From Taibaiella sp. KBW10 (GTDB taxonomy: Bacteria; Bacteroidota; Bacteroidia; Chitinophagales; Chitinophagaceae), in NCBI RefSeq assembly GCF_003852495.1, contig NZ_QAJI01000003.1, positions 385,671 through 449,670 on the forward strand: a stretch of DNA of 64,000 nucleotides, read 5' to 3'. The notes beneath the pieces are model-generated. The model ran no database searches, was not told the DNA's origin, and saw only the letters and a program-made list of their open reading frames with translations. Shown one piece after another: positions 18,806-27,917 of this stretch. The position numbers and the translations under genes are program-made. The stretch's first letter is position 1. Every line of letters begins with the position of its first letter.

Positions 18806-19495
18806 GTGGAAGGAAAAAGAATACTGTATATTGAGGACGAGCGTTCTATGGCTAAGATTATTGTAGATATGCTTCATCTCAAAGGTTTTGAGGTCTTGCA
18901 CCTGGAAAACGGTAAGGATATTTTAGAAATATTAAAAAAATTCAAACCGGATTTATGCATATTTGATGTTATGCTCCCCCATATCGATGGATTCAGTGTT
19001 GCCCATCGTGTCCGTAGCGTTAATACGACTATTCCTATTATTTTCCTTACGGCAAAAGGGCTTACTCAGGACGTGATCGATGGATTTAATGCCGGCGCCA
19101 ATGATTATATCAAGAAGCCTTTTAGTATAGACGAGCTATTGATCAGAATAGCGCACCAGTTGAAACAATCGGAACAAGCGGCCTCAGCAGCTCCTGCAGC
19201 TGACCGTATATTAGGGGACTGTATCTTTTCCTCGCAGCAATATACCCTTCAGGTGGGAGACAGCATATTCTCACTTTCCCAGCGGGAAGTAGAGGTGATG
19301 TCTTTGCTCTTTCAACGTCCGGAAGAAATCATAAACAGGAAGCAGCTTTTGCTTTCTGTGTGGGGCGATGATTCGTTCTATAACTCTCGGAACTTGGATG
19401 TGTATATTCGCAAAATAAGGACCTATTTTCAAGCGTCAGCCCGCATTTCGCTGATCACCCTTAAGAGTGTGGGATTTAAGGTGATTTTGAAGTAA
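18806..19495 (+). CDS. OmpR/PhoB-family response regulator
   Basis: A 229-residue regulator starting at GTG. The receiver domain has the phospho-acceptor Asp54 (CIFDVMLPHIDGF), the acidic pair in EDE and the Lys in YIKKPF. A winged-helix DNA-binding domain (about 130-229) ends SVGFKVILK. It is cotranscribed with the upstream kinase. Its targets cannot be told from this window. Confidence 0.93.
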   Translation: MEGKRILYIEDERSMAKIIVDMLHLKGFEVLHLENGKDILEILKKFKPDLCIFDVMLPHIDGFSVAHRVRSVNTTIPIIFLTAKGLTQDVIDGFNAGANDYIKKPFSIDELLIRIAHQLKQSEQAASAAPAADRILGDCIFSSQQYTLQVGDSIFSLSQREVEVMSLLFQRPEEIINRKQLLLSVWGDDSFYNSRNLDVYIRKIRTYFQASARISLITLKSVGFKVILK

Positions 19496-19519
19496 TATAC
19501 TCCCAAGTGACTTAACGCA

Positions 19520-19551
19520 AAACGACCCGACAAATAATTGTCGGGTCGTTT
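19520..19551. terminator. Bidirectional intrinsic terminator between the response regulator and rpsH
   Basis: A 13-bp perfect stem pairs 19521-19533 (AACGACCCGACAA) with 19538-19550, with loop ATAA and A/T flanks. It ends the two-component operon on plus and the ribosomal operon on minus. Confidence 0.9.
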
Positions 19552-19569
19552 AATATATTAGAAAAAGTA

Positions 19570-19968
19570 TTACCAGATATGGCACAATACTTCACCACCT
19601 ACGTTGTTGTTACGCGCTTCTTTATCAGTCATTACACCTTTAGAAGTAGATACGATTGCAATACCTAAACCGTTTTTAACTCTTTTAATTTCAGTTGGTT
19701 TAGCATATTGACGTAAACCCGGACGGCTAATTCTTTCCAGAGAACGGATAACAGGCTCTTTTGATTGACCATCATATTTCAATGCGATCTTAATTAAACC
19801 TTGTTTGTTATCGTCTTCGAATTTGTATTTTAAGATATAACCTTTATCATACAAAATCTCTGTCATTCTTTTTTTCAAGTTAGAGGCAGGGATTTCTACG
19901 ATACGGTGTTTCGCCATTTGAGCATTACGAATGCGCGTTAAAAAATCTGCTATAGGATCTGTTACCAT
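19570..19968 (-). CDS. rpsH: 30S ribosomal protein S8
   Basis: 132 residues, full length. The C-terminal signature [13 protein letters not shown] followed by GGEVLCHIW is intact. S8 nucleates the central domain of 16S rRNA. It is the last gene of the ribosomal run here. L6, L18, S5, L30, L15 and SecY, which normally follow, are missing and a terminator stands in their place. Confidence 0.98.
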   Translation of the reverse strand: MVTDPIADFLTRIRNAQMAKHRIVEIPASNLKKRMTEILYDKGYILKYKFEDDNKQGLIKIALKYDGQSKEPVIRSLERISRPGLRQYAKPTEIKRVKNGLGIAIVSTSKGVMTDKEARNNNVGGEVLCHIW

Positions 19969-20051
19969 TTTTAAACTATAATTTTTAAGTTGAGTAATTG
20001 ACGCTAGTTACCATTTTATAAGATGGACTTAGGTCTAATGTAATTCAATAA

Positions 20052-20078
20052 ACTATCAAAATAACTGCATTTGATAGT
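20052..20078 (-). other. Stem-loop between rpsN and rpsH
   Basis: A 9-bp perfect stem (ACTATCAAA with TTTGATAGT) and a 9-nt loop begin 10 nt after the rpsN stop in the minus transcript, inside an unusually long 120-bp gap. It is AT-rich and lacks a long U run, so an RNA processing or attenuation element is more likely than a strong terminator (inference). Confidence 0.45.
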
Positions 20079-20088
20079 GCCTAAATGC

Positions 20089-20358
20089 TTACCAAGAAGC
20101 TTTAGTAACGCCTGGTATCAAACCATTCAATGCCATTTCGCGGAAGATAACACGACCAATACCGAATTGACGCATGTAACCTTTAGGACGACCTGTTAAT
20201 TGACAACGATTTTTAAGACGAACAGGAGAAGCGTTTTTTGGTAATTTATCCAATCCTTCATAATCACCTGCAGCTTTTAAAGCGGCACGTTTTTCTGCAA
20301 ATTGAGCTACCATTTTCTCACGCTTGCGCTGACGCGCTTTTACTGATTCTCTAGCCAT
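20089..20358 (-). CDS. rpsN: 30S ribosomal protein S14 (zinc-independent form)
   Basis: 89 residues, with the S14 signature [20 protein letters not shown]. It has one Cys and no CxxC pairs, so it is the long zinc-free type. It lies 2 bp after rplE. Confidence 0.97.
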   Translation of the reverse strand: MARESVKARQRKREKMVAQFAEKRAALKAAGDYEGLDKLPKNASPVRLKNRCQLTGRPKGYMRQFGIGRVIFREMALNGLIPGVTKASW

Positions 20359-20360
20359 GA

Positions 20361-20933
20361 TTAGTTGTTATCTTTTTTAATATTTTTGAAAGGTAAACCT
20401 AACTCTTTTAATAATTCGTAAGCTTCTTCATTAGTCTTAGCAGTAGTTACGAAAGTGATATCCATACCAGAGATACGATTTACTTTATCGATATCGATCT
20501 CAGGGTAGATGATTTGTTCTGTAACACCGAAAGTATAGTTACCACGACCATCAAAAGATTTATCGTTGATCCCTTTAAAATCACGTACACGAGGTAAAGA
20601 GATAGCGATCAAACGATCCATAAATTCAAACATATTAGCACCACGTAAGGTTACGCGAGCACCGATAGGCATGTTTTTACGTAATTTAAAGTTGGAGATA
20701 TCCTTTTTAGATAATGTAGGAACCGCTTTTTGACCAGCGATCATTGTCATTTCTTTTACGGCATCATCCACTAATTTCTTATCAGATGTAGAACCTTTTA
20801 CACCTTGGTTAAGACAGATCTTAACCAATTTAGGTACTTGCATCACGGTTTTGTAACCGAATTTCTTCATCAAAGCTGATTTAACTTCATCAGCATATTT
20901 TTTCTGAAGACGAGGAGTGTATGTAGTACTCAT
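20361..20933 (-). CDS. rplE: 50S ribosomal protein L5
   Basis: 190 residues. 5S rRNA-binding protein with the conserved [13 protein letters not shown] and the loop [18 protein letters not shown]. It is slightly longer than E. coli L5 (179) owing to terminal extensions. It starts 2 bp after rplX. Confidence 0.97.
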   Translation of the reverse strand: MSTTYTPRLQKKYADEVKSALMKKFGYKTVMQVPKLVKICLNQGVKGSTSDKKLVDDAVKEMTMIAGQKAVPTLSKKDISNFKLRKNMPIGARVTLRGANMFEFMDRLIAISLPRVRDFKGINDKSFDGRGNYTFGVTEQIIYPEIDIDKVNRISGMDITFVTTAKTNEEAYELLKELGLPFKNIKKDNN

Positions 20934-20935
20934 TA

Positions 20936-21271
20936 TTAAATTGCTTGACTAGTTTTTTTAGAAATACGAACCGTTTTACCATCTTTACGTTCGCGCGTTA
21001 CACGTACAGGTGCTTTTGCTTTTGCATCCCACAACTGAACGTTTGAAATATTAATAGGCGCCTCTTCTTTTACGATACCACCTTGTGGATTTTTGGCGCT
21101 AGGTTTAATGTGTTTGGTGATGATGTTAACACCTTCTACCAATACACGCCCTTTAAGCGGATATACTGCCAATACCTGACGGGGAGTAGTGCGGCTTTTG
21201 TCATCACCTGCGATTACTGCAACCTGGTCGCCTTTCTTGATATTGAATTTTGGTTTGAATCTAGTTTTCAT
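20936..21271 (-). CDS. rplX: 50S ribosomal protein L24
   Basis: 111 residues. KOW motif near the N-terminus ([15 protein letters not shown], then [14 protein letters not shown]). It is an early assembly protein of the large subunit. A TACCTTTG promoter-like box lies 41 nt upstream, in the gap after rplN. Confidence 0.96.
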   Translation of the reverse strand: MKTRFKPKFNIKKGDQVAVIAGDDKSRTTPRQVLAVYPLKGRVLVEGVNIITKHIKPSAKNPQGGIVKEEAPINISNVQLWDAKAKAPVRVTRERKDGKTVRISKKTSQAI

Positions 21272-21311
21272 TTTAAACGAATTCTATAGTGCCGCTTTGT
21301 TCAACGGGCGG

Positions 21312-21319
21312 CAAAGGTA
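21312..21319 (-). promoter_or_regulatory. Candidate internal -7 box upstream of rplX (TACCTTTG)
   Basis: This is the same octamer as the rpsJ operon promoter. The nearest TTTG -33 candidate is only 14 nt upstream, shorter than usual. A GCCGC/GCGGC hairpin follows it. It could be a weak internal promoter or chance. Confidence 0.3.
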
Positions 21320-21330
21320 CGAAATATTTT

Positions 21331-21699
21331 TTACAAAACCTCAGGAGCTAAGGAAACAATTTTCATGTATCCTTTATCACGCAATTCTCTGGCTACGGGC
21401 CCGAAGATACGTGTACCACGAGGGTCACCAGCATTGTTTAATAATACTACTGCGTTTTCATCGAAGCTGATGTAAGAACCATCTTTACGACGTAATTTAT
21501 TTTTTGTTCTTACGATTACGGCTTTAGACACAGTACCTTTTTTGACACCACCTGCCGGTATAGCATCTTTAATAGTAACTACAATCTGATCGCCTACATA
21601 AGCATATTGCTGGCCGGAGTTGCCTAATACACGGATACAAAGTACTTCTTTTGCACCACTATTGTCTGCTACTTTTAGCCTTGATTCTTGCTGTATCAT
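21331..21699 (-). CDS. rplN: 50S ribosomal protein L14
   Basis: 122 residues, the exact usual length. N-terminus [22 protein letters not shown] and C-terminus [20 protein letters not shown] are canonical. It forms an inter-subunit bridge. It is preceded by a 136-bp gap after rpsQ. Confidence 0.98.
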   Translation of the reverse strand: MIQQESRLKVADNSGAKEVLCIRVLGNSGQQYAYVGDQIVVTIKDAIPAGGVKKGTVSKAVIVRTKNKLRRKDGSYISFDENAVVLLNNAGDPRGTRIFGPVARELRDKGYMKIVSLAPEVL

Positions 21700-21835
21700 T
21701 TTATAAAAATGTTTAGCTGTTCGCTTTAATTGTTAATGTGATAATCCAGATAAACATTGTTTAAGAGGATTGTTTAAAATCTTTTCAGCGCTGCAACACT
21801 CAGGAATGCAGATGAATAAAGATCGCGCTGTAAAA

Positions 21836-22096
21836 CTATTTTGCTTTTTCGATTACTTCTACTAATCTCCAACATTTCGTTTTGCTCAATGGACGGGTCT
21901 CCATGATGCGTACCGTATCACCGATACCACATTGGTTTGTATCGTCGTGAGCGTGGAATTTAGTAGTTTTTTTCAAAAACTTACCGTAGATAGGGTGTTT
22001 TACCTTACGCTCTACTGCAACAGTGATTGTTTTATCCATTTTGTTGCTAGTAACTAAGCCTATACGGCTTTTTCTCGTTTTTCTTTCTGCTGTCAT
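21836..22096 (-). CDS. rpsQ: 30S ribosomal protein S17
   Basis: 86 residues of the OB-fold rRNA-binding type. [19 protein letters not shown] and the C-terminal signature [18 protein letters not shown] are present. It starts 15 bp after rpmC. Confidence 0.97.
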   Translation of the reverse strand: MTAERKTRKSRIGLVTSNKMDKTITVAVERKVKHPIYGKFLKKTTKFHAHDDTNQCGIGDTVRIMETRPLSKTKCWRLVEVIEKAK

Positions 22097-22111
22097 GATG
22101 ACGAAATATTT

Positions 22112-22318
22112 TTAGTTTCCTAATTGTCTTTTGCGTTGCTCTGTTCTCATTTGCGCAATCCCACGACGTACCGCACGGATGATCATTGGATTTTCAACAG
22201 GGTTAACAGAGTGGCTGAATTTTAATTTATTAAGACGATCAGTCTCAGCACCAATCTTATCTAACAACGCCTCATCGCTTAATGAACGATAGTCTTCTAC
22301 TGTTTTAGACTTTGCCAT
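22112..22318 (-). CDS. rpmC: 50S ribosomal protein L29
   Basis: 68 residues forming the two-helix protein at the tunnel exit. LDKIGAETDRLNKLKF and the C-terminal signature IRAVRRGIAQMRTEQRKRQ are seen. It lies between rplP and rpsQ, the usual position. Confidence 0.96.
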   Translation of the reverse strand: MAKSKTVEDYRSLSDEALLDKIGAETDRLNKLKFSHSVNPVENPMIIRAVRRGIAQMRTEQRKRQLGN

Positions 22319-22376
22319 TTTTAATATTTTTTAAAAGTTAGAACTATGCTTTACAGCAAGATTCATTATGTTTTAA

Positions 22377-22799
22377 TTATGCTTCTGCATAATCGTGACG
22401 AACAACGAATTTAGTTTTGATAGGCAATTTTTGAGCGGCCAATTCCATAGCGGATTTAGCTAATTCCATAGCAACACCTTCAACTTCAAACATGATAGTT
22501 CCTGGTTTTACTACAGCTGCCCAATATTCCAGACTACCTTTACCTTTACCCATACGTACCTCAGCTGGTTTTGCTGTAATAGGTTTGTCAGGGAAAATAC
22601 GAATCCAAACAGTTCCTTCACGCTTCATATGACGTGTCATGGCTTGACGTGCAGCTTCGATCTGGCGATTGGTAATCCATTTTGGTTCTAAGGCTTTTAA
22701 TCCGAATGAACCAAATGCTACAGTAGCACCACGTTGTGCGTTACCTCTGATACGGCCTTTATGCTGTTTACGACGCTTAACTCTTTTTGGTTGTAACAT
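22377..22799 (-). CDS. rplP: 50S ribosomal protein L16
   Basis: 140 residues. [16 protein letters not shown] at the start and the motif [17 protein letters not shown] near the centre identify L16, which contacts A-site tRNA. A 122-bp gap separates it from rpsC. Confidence 0.98.
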   Translation of the reverse strand: MLQPKRVKRRKQHKGRIRGNAQRGATVAFGSFGLKALEPKWITNRQIEAARQAMTRHMKREGTVWIRIFPDKPITAKPAEVRMGKGKGSLEYWAAVVKPGTIMFEVEGVAMELAKSAMELAAQKLPIKTKFVVRHDYAEA

Positions 22800-22892
22800 T
22801 TTATTATATTTTATTCAGACAGTGCAGGGTTGGCATCCATTCAAATACTATAGCCTAAACCACCTGAGCATACTAAAATTATATTGTTAATA

Positions 22893-22914
22893 ATAGCGTG
22901 TTTGACCACGCTAT
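22893..22914 (-). other. Stem-loop just after rpsC
   Basis: ATAGCGTG pairs with CACGCTAT around a 6-nt loop, starting 7 nt past the rpsC stop in the minus transcript. It may act as a processing site, partial terminator or 3'-end stabiliser (inference). Confidence 0.5.
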
Positions 22915-22921
22915 GTAATCT

Positions 22922-23734
22922 TTAGTCTTTGTTTGGACGAGGAGTTCTTTCTCCGCCACGGCCACCACCACGGTTGTTGTTGTTACCACCACCACGGTTA
23001 TTACCACCTGGTCTGCGGTCACCACCACGGCCACCTTCACTACGCTCTCCACCACCACGACGGTCAGTAGATCCTGAAGTGATATTTGGATTTAATTCTC
23101 TCTTACCTAAAACTTCACCTTTACAGATCCAAACCTTCAAGCCAATTTTACCATAAACGGTCATCGCATATACGGTAGCATAATCGATATCCATACGTAG
23201 GGTATGCAATGGCGTACGGCCTTGTTTCATTTCTTCAGAACGTGCGATCTCTGCACCACCTAAACGGCCGCTAGCTTTCACCTTGATACCTTCGGCACCC
23301 ATGCGCATTGCTGTAGCGATAGCCATTTTGATAGCTCTTTTGAAGCTTACACGACCTTCAATTTGACGAGCGATAGTTTCCCCAACGATTTGTGCATCCA
23401 ATTCAGGGCGACGAATCTCCATAATGTTGATTTGAACATCAGCATTAGCGGTTAATTTTTTCAGCTCTTCTTTAATTCTATCCACTTCCTGGCCACCTTT
23501 ACCAATAATGATACCTGGTTTAGAAGTATGAATAGTAATAATTAATTTACCAAGTGTACGTTCGATAACGATTCGAGAAACACCACCTTTGTTGATACGG
23601 GCATTCAAATATGTACGGATCTTATGATCTTGTACTAAGTTTTTACCGTATTGTTTCTGATCGCTATACCACATAGAATCCCATCCTCGGATGATTCCTA
23701 AACGATTACCTATTGGATTTGCTTTTTGACCCAT
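22922..23734 (-). CDS. rpsC: 30S ribosomal protein S3 with a Gly/Arg/Asn-rich C-terminal extension
   Basis: 270 residues, about 35 more than E. coli S3. The KH domain ([20 protein letters not shown]) and the S3 C-terminal signature (around [19 protein letters not shown]) are intact. After about residue 220 the protein becomes RGG/RG- and Asn-rich, with repeated RGGG units. S3 forms the mRNA entry site and the helicase face of the 30S subunit, so the tail would lie near incoming mRNA (inference). Confidence 0.97.
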   Translation of the reverse strand: MGQKANPIGNRLGIIRGWDSMWYSDQKQYGKNLVQDHKIRTYLNARINKGGVSRIVIERTLGKLIITIHTSKPGIIIGKGGQEVDRIKEELKKLTANADVQINIMEIRRPELDAQIVGETIARQIEGRVSFKRAIKMAIATAMRMGAEGIKVKASGRLGGAEIARSEEMKQGRTPLHTLRMDIDYATVYAMTVYGKIGLKVWICKGEVLGKRELNPNITSGSTDRRGGGERSEGGRGGDRRPGGNNRGGGNNNNRGGGRGGERTPRPNKD

Positions 23735-23767
23735 TATTCAGTTATTATGGATTTGAAATATTTTAAA

Positions 23768-24115
23768 TTAGTTTGCTTTGCTATCAACAATGAGTGTTAC
23801 ATGGTTGCTGCGCTTGCGTACACGATATGCACGACCTTGAGGAGCGGGTAACATACGTTTTACCATACGACCACCATCTACAAATATTGTTTTTACAATT
23901 AAGTTAGCATCTGCTACATCCTGGCCTTGGTTCTTTTGTTTCCAGTTATCAATAGCGCTTAATAATAATTTCTCTAATGCTACTGAAGGATGCTTAGTGC
24001 TGAACTTTAAAATGCTTAAAGCTTTTTCTACTGCCATACCACGAACCAGGTCTGCTAACAAACGCATTTTGCGTGGCGAAGTAGGATAGTTTCTTAAACG
24101 AGCTGTTGCTTCCAT
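23768..24115 (-). CDS. rplV: 50S ribosomal protein L22
   Basis: 115 residues. [15 protein letters not shown] at the N-terminus and the tunnel beta-hairpin ([20 protein letters not shown]) are present. It lines the peptide exit tunnel. No loop indel typical of macrolide resistance is visible. Confidence 0.97.
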   Translation of the reverse strand: MEATARLRNYPTSPRKMRLLADLVRGMAVEKALSILKFSTKHPSVALEKLLLSAIDNWKQKNQGQDVADANLIVKTIFVDGGRMVKRMLPAPQGRAYRVRKRSNHVTLIVDSKAN

Positions 24116-24188
24116 ATACCTTAAATCCTTAGAGGACTTGATTTAAAAGGTTACTAAAAAAATTTAATTACTGTTGTAAGTGTTTTAC

Positions 24189-24461
24189 TTACTTTTTCTT
24201 GTCACCACCGTGACCTTTAAAGTTACGTGTCGGTGCAAATTCGCCTAATTTATGACCTACCATATATTCGGTAACATAAACAGGGATAAATTTGTTACCA
24301 TTGTGTACTGCGAAGGTGTGGCCTACGAAATCCGGAGAGATAGTAGAGCGACGGCTCCAAGTTTTAATAACAGTTCTTTTAGCACCTGCCTCGTTTTGAG
24401 CCAAAACTTTTTGTTCCAAGTTATGGTCAATATAAGGACCTTTTTTAATTGAACGACCCAT
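24189..24461 (-). CDS. rpsS: 30S ribosomal protein S19
   Basis: 90 residues. [15 protein letters not shown] and the signature [16 protein letters not shown] are intact. It lies in the 30S head next to S13. It starts 79 bp after rplB. Confidence 0.98.
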   Translation of the reverse strand: MGRSIKKGPYIDHNLEQKVLAQNEAGAKRTVIKTWSRRSTISPDFVGHTFAVHNGNKFIPVYVTEYMVGHKLGEFAPTRNFKGHGGDKKK

Positions 24462-24540
24462 TGTTGCGTTTTTTTGATGATTTGACCCGAGCAGCTTTAC
24501 AGCTTACCGATCCATTTTATCTATGATTAATAATGATGAA

Positions 24541-25368
24541 TTACTTTTTCTTTCTGCGTTGGATAATCAAACGGTTAGAATCTTTTGTCAAGCTACGTGT
24601 TTTCTCTCCTTTCGCATATTTACCTGTACGGCTACGTGGATGACCACCGGAAGATTTACCTTCACCACCACCCATCGGGTGATCTACAGGGTTCATCGCA
24701 ACACCTCTTACACGTGGACGTAAACCTCTCCAACGATTACGACCTGCTTTACCCATTGATTCCAATTGGTGATCGCTGTTAGATACTACACCTACTGTTG
24801 CATAACAAGAGCTTAATACTTTACGCAATTCGCCGGATGGCATTTTTAAGATTGCATATTTATCTTCTTTAGCGCTTAATTGAGCATAAGTACCTGCAGA
24901 ACGAGCGATAGAACCACCTTTACCAGGTTGCATTTCGATGTTGTGAATTACAGTACCTAATGGCATGTTTTTCATCAGCAAAGCGTTACCTACCTCTGGC
25001 GCTACATTGTCACCACTGATGATTGTGGTACCAACCTGAAGTCCTTGAGGAGCAATGATATAACGTTTTTCACCATCAGCATAAGCCAATAAAGCGATAA
25101 ACGCAGTACGATTTGGATCGTATTCAATTGTTTTTACAACAGCTGGAATATCTTTTTTGTTGCGTTTGAAGTCAACAATACGATAGTGTTGTTTGTGACC
25201 ACCACCAATGTTACGAACGGTCATGCGACCTTTAGAGTTACGGCCAGAAGAACTGTTTTTTCTGTCCAATAAGCTCTTTTCCGGTTTGTCAGTTGTAATT
25301 TCTGCAAACGCATTCCCTACTCTGAAACGAGTACCGGGCGTGGTTGGTTTGTATTTACGTAAAGCCAT
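24541..25368 (-). CDS. rplB: 50S ribosomal protein L2
   Basis: 275 residues, near the usual 273-276. The near-invariant loop [18 protein letters not shown], close to the peptidyl-transferase centre, is present, as are the OB-fold and SH3-like halves. Confidence 0.98.
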   Translation of the reverse strand: MALRKYKPTTPGTRFRVGNAFAEITTDKPEKSLLDRKNSSSGRNSKGRMTVRNIGGGHKQHYRIVDFKRNKKDIPAVVKTIEYDPNRTAFIALLAYADGEKRYIIAPQGLQVGTTIISGDNVAPEVGNALLMKNMPLGTVIHNIEMQPGKGGSIARSAGTYAQLSAKEDKYAILKMPSGELRKVLSSCYATVGVVSNSDHQLESMGKAGRNRWRGLRPRVRGVAMNPVDHPMGGGEGKSSGGHPRSRTGKYAKGEKTRSLTKDSNRLIIQRRKKK

Positions 25369-25451
25369 TTTTCTACTGAAAATTTAGTAATTTGATTATC
25401 TGGCGGCTAAAGCCAATAGCGTCAAATTATATAGTTAATTATTGTTTATAC

Positions 25452-25748
25452 TTAGAATGAAAACAAATCGATTGTCTCACCATCTAAAAGTGTAACTACC
25501 GCTTTCTTGTAAGCAGACTTACGTCCTTGTACATATCCGGCTTTTGTGAAACGACTTTTGTTTTTAGCAGGAACAACTATAGTGTTTACTTCTCCAACTT
25601 TTACATTGTAGAAATTTTGTACAGCTTCCTTAATTTCCAACTTGTTAGAACGCTTATCCACTACGAAAGTGTAACGGTTTTGTTTTTCCATTTGGCTATT
25701 AACCTTTTCGGTAATCACCGGGCGAACCAATACTTCTGAAAGTCTCAT
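25452..25748 (-). CDS. rplW: 50S ribosomal protein L23
   Basis: 98 residues. RPVITEKVNSQMEKQNRYTFVV at the N-terminus is typical. It forms the docking site for trigger factor and SRP at the tunnel exit. Confidence 0.96.
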   Translation of the reverse strand: MRLSEVLVRPVITEKVNSQMEKQNRYTFVVDKRSNKLEIKEAVQNFYNVKVGEVNTIVVPAKNKSRFTKAGYVQGRKSAYKKAVVTLLDGETIDLFSF

Positions 25749-25816
25749 TGTTATTGAATTTATTTTTTAGCTGTTGCTAATCAAAAATTAATTTTAATTA
25801 ATGCGTGACCTGAGTC

Positions 25817-26455
25817 TTACGCTTCTACCTCTACTGCTACGTCTGTAAATACTTTTGCAGCGCTTTCGGTTAATACTAATGTTTTAGCATTTAAGATGTC
25901 ATAAGTATTGATATCACTTAAAACACTTGCTTTAACTTTAGGTATGTTACGAACACTTAAGTAGAAGTTTGCATCATAGTCAGCATTTACTAATAACAAT
26001 TTTTGATCTGCTATTTTCAGGCTGTTCAATAGTGCTAACATTTGTTTTGTGCTTGGCGCATCAATTTTAATGTCTTCTACTACAACGATGCTGTTTTCTT
26101 TAGCTTTATATGTCAATGCAGACATTTTAGCCAAATCTTTCACTTTACGGTTCAATTTGAAATCGTATGAGTGAGGTAAAGGACCGTTGATAGTACCACC
26201 ACCTTTATATAATGGGTTACGGATGTTACCTTTACGAGATCCACCAGTACCTTTTTGACGATGTAACTTACGGCTGGAACCTTTTACTTCCGCACGTGTT
26301 TTTGTTTTGTGTGTACCTAAACGACGAGCAGCTAAGTATTGCTTTACAGCTAAATATACTACGTGGTCATTAGGTTCGATATTGAAAATATCTTCTGGTA
26401 ATTCCACCGAGCGACCGGTTTTTTCACCTTTGCTATTTAATACTTCGATTTGCAT
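25817..26455 (-). CDS. rplD: 50S ribosomal protein L4
   Basis: 212 residues. The tunnel loop region KLHRQKGTGGSRKGNIRNPLY is intact. In enterobacteria L4 represses the S10 operon through a leader before rpsJ. Whether this holds here is not known; the long leader in this window lies before rplC instead. Confidence 0.97.
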   Translation of the reverse strand: MQIEVLNSKGEKTGRSVELPEDIFNIEPNDHVVYLAVKQYLAARRLGTHKTKTRAEVKGSSRKLHRQKGTGGSRKGNIRNPLYKGGGTINGPLPHSYDFKLNRKVKDLAKMSALTYKAKENSIVVVEDIKIDAPSTKQMLALLNSLKIADQKLLLVNADYDANFYLSVRNIPKVKASVLSDINTYDILNAKTLVLTESAAKVFTDVAVEVEA

Positions 26456-26457
26456 GA

Positions 26458-27075
26458 TTATTTCTGAATTAAAACGATGGAACCATTGTGACCCGGAACT
26501 GAACCCGCAACTACGATATAGTTTTGTTCAGGAAACACTTTCATTACTTTTAGAGCTTTAACCTTAACACGGTCACCACCCATTTGACCCGCCATTCTCA
26601 TATTTTTGAATACGCGGCTTGGATAAGAAGATCCACCAATAGAACCCGGTGCACGTTGACGATCATGTTGACCATGTGACGCACCACCTACCCCAGCAAA
26701 GCCATGACGTTTTACAACACCTTGGAAACCTTTACCTTTGGTCGTTCCTACAACGCTAACTTTTTCGCCTTCAGCGAAGATGTCGCATGTAATAGTTTCA
26801 CCTACTTGTTTATCGATAGAGCAATTGCGAATTTCTTTCACTACAGATTTAGGATCTGTGTTTGCTTTTGCGAAGTGATTTAGAAGAGCTTTCGGCGTAT
26901 TTTTTTCTTTACGTGTACCGTAAGCTATTTGAAGCGACTCGTAACCATCAGTTTCAACGGTTTTCTTTTGTGTAACAACACAAGGGCCGGCTTCGATAAT
27001 GGTGCAAGCAACTTGCTTTCCATTAGCTTCGAACACACTTGTCATGCCGATTTTTTTGCCAATAATACCTTTCAT
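26458..27075 (-). CDS. rplC: 50S ribosomal protein L3
   Basis: 205 residues. N-terminus MKGIIGKKIGMTSVF; the extended loop approaching the peptidyl-transferase centre (GFAGVGGASHGQHDRQRAPG) and MAGQMGGDRVKVK are seen. It begins 246 bp after rpsJ, an unusually long gap. Confidence 0.97.
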   Translation of the reverse strand: MKGIIGKKIGMTSVFEANGKQVACTIIEAGPCVVTQKKTVETDGYESLQIAYGTRKEKNTPKALLNHFAKANTDPKSVVKEIRNCSIDKQVGETITCDIFAEGEKVSVVGTTKGKGFQGVVKRHGFAGVGGASHGQHDRQRAPGSIGGSSYPSRVFKNMRMAGQMGGDRVKVKALKVMKVFPEQNYIVVAGSVPGHNGSIVLIQK

Positions 27076-27321
27076 TTGTTGGAGATAATTATTATTTCGT
27101 TATTACAAGAGATCTCTCAATCTCATTTTGTTTTATGTTTTTAATAGCTCAATGGAAAACCAGAACGTTGTCTAGCACCCTTAGTCAAGCGCCCGTTTCA
27201 GTTGTTAGTAGCTTCAGCATTTTAAATCTGATGCCCTGATAGGGATTAACCGTTTATTCAGTTATGTATAAAGAACAAAGCTTTCGCTATTAATGTTATT
27301 TTTTTTGAAAAAATCAGCAGG
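27076..27321 (-). other. Long rpsJ-rplC spacer, possible r-protein leader RNA
   Basis: These 246 bp lie between the first and second genes of the operon. In the minus transcript, short stems are possible: CCCT-ATC-AGGG (near 27236), a GCGCTT/GGGTGC wobble stem (near 27180-27195), and the palindrome AGAGATCTCT (about 27108-27117). No coding region or promoter of the usual form was found. A regulatory leader is inference. Confidence 0.35.
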
Positions 27322-27627
27322 TTATGCTTTGATTTCAACTTCTACTCCACTAGGCAGATCTAATTTAGACAATGCATCTACAGTCTTACTGCTTGATGTA
27401 TAGATATCCAAAAGACGCTTGTGAGTACATAATTGAAACTGCTCTCTTGCCTTTTTATTTACGTGCGGTGAACGCAAAACGGTAAATATTTTCTTGTCAG
27501 TTGGCAAAGGAATGGGACCAGTAACTACAGCTCCTGTACCTCTTACCGTCTTAACGATTTTTTCTGCTGACTTATCAACCAAATTATGGTCGTAAGATTT
27601 CAATTTAATGCGAATGCGTTGTGACAT
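27322..27627 (-). CDS. rpsJ: 30S ribosomal protein S10
   Basis: 101 residues, canonical length, with [15 protein letters not shown] and the signature [19 protein letters not shown]. It is the first gene of the S10-type operon and lies directly behind a strong promoter. Confidence 0.98.
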   Translation of the reverse strand: MSQRIRIKLKSYDHNLVDKSAEKIVKTVRGTGAVVTGPIPLPTDKKIFTVLRSPHVNKKAREQFQLCTHKRLLDIYTSSSKTVDALSKLDLPSGVEVEIKA

Positions 27628-27660
27628 AATTCAAAAAACTTCCTTTAATATTTGGGAGTG

Positions 27661-27691
27661 CAAAGGTATAACTATATTTTAAATATCCAAA
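27661..27691 (-). promoter_or_regulatory. Promoter of the rpsJ ribosomal operon
   Basis: Minus strand: TTTG (27688-27691), a 19-nt spacer, then TACCTTTG (27661-27668). This is an exact fit to the Bacteroidota consensus TTTG-N17-23-TAnnTTTG, placed 33 nt before the rpsJ ATG. Confidence 0.8.
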
Positions 27692-27785
27692 TTTTTTTTA
27701 AATAATATTTTATTCTTTTATAAATAAAGCAATATCTCTAACACTCGATAGAAACGGCAAAAGTACATAAAAAACAATCAACCAA

Positions 27786-27816
27786 TTGACATTGTTAATA
27801 TTATGTAATATATTTA
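27786..27816 (+). promoter_or_regulatory. Weak candidate promoter of the first T9SS protein gene
   Basis: TTG (27786-27788), a 20-nt spacer, then TATATTTA (27809-27816), one base off TAnnTTTG. The 5' UTR would be about 95 nt. Confidence 0.3.
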
Positions 27817-27917
27817 TCTCCCAATCTACGAATCCCTACCGCTGCTGTTACAATTGTACTCCTATGAAAAGGAATCTAATTTATTAATCATTTAATAACC
27901 CAATTCAAATTCACAGC

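Noticed and set aside
22850-22873. D-arm-like sequence (GCTCAGGTGGTTTAG on minus) in the rpsC-rplP gap, suggesting a tRNA
   Set aside because: No matching acceptor stem, anticodon stem or T-loop (GTTCGA) could be found around it.
22929-23156. Pro/Arg-rich open frame on plus opposite rpsC
   Set aside because: It mirrors the RGG-rich tail of S3 on the other strand; rpsC is certain.
27143-27155. TAGCTCAATGG, similar to a tRNA D-arm, on plus in the rpsJ-rplC spacer
   Set aside because: No cloverleaf can be completed; the rest of the tRNA consensus is absent.
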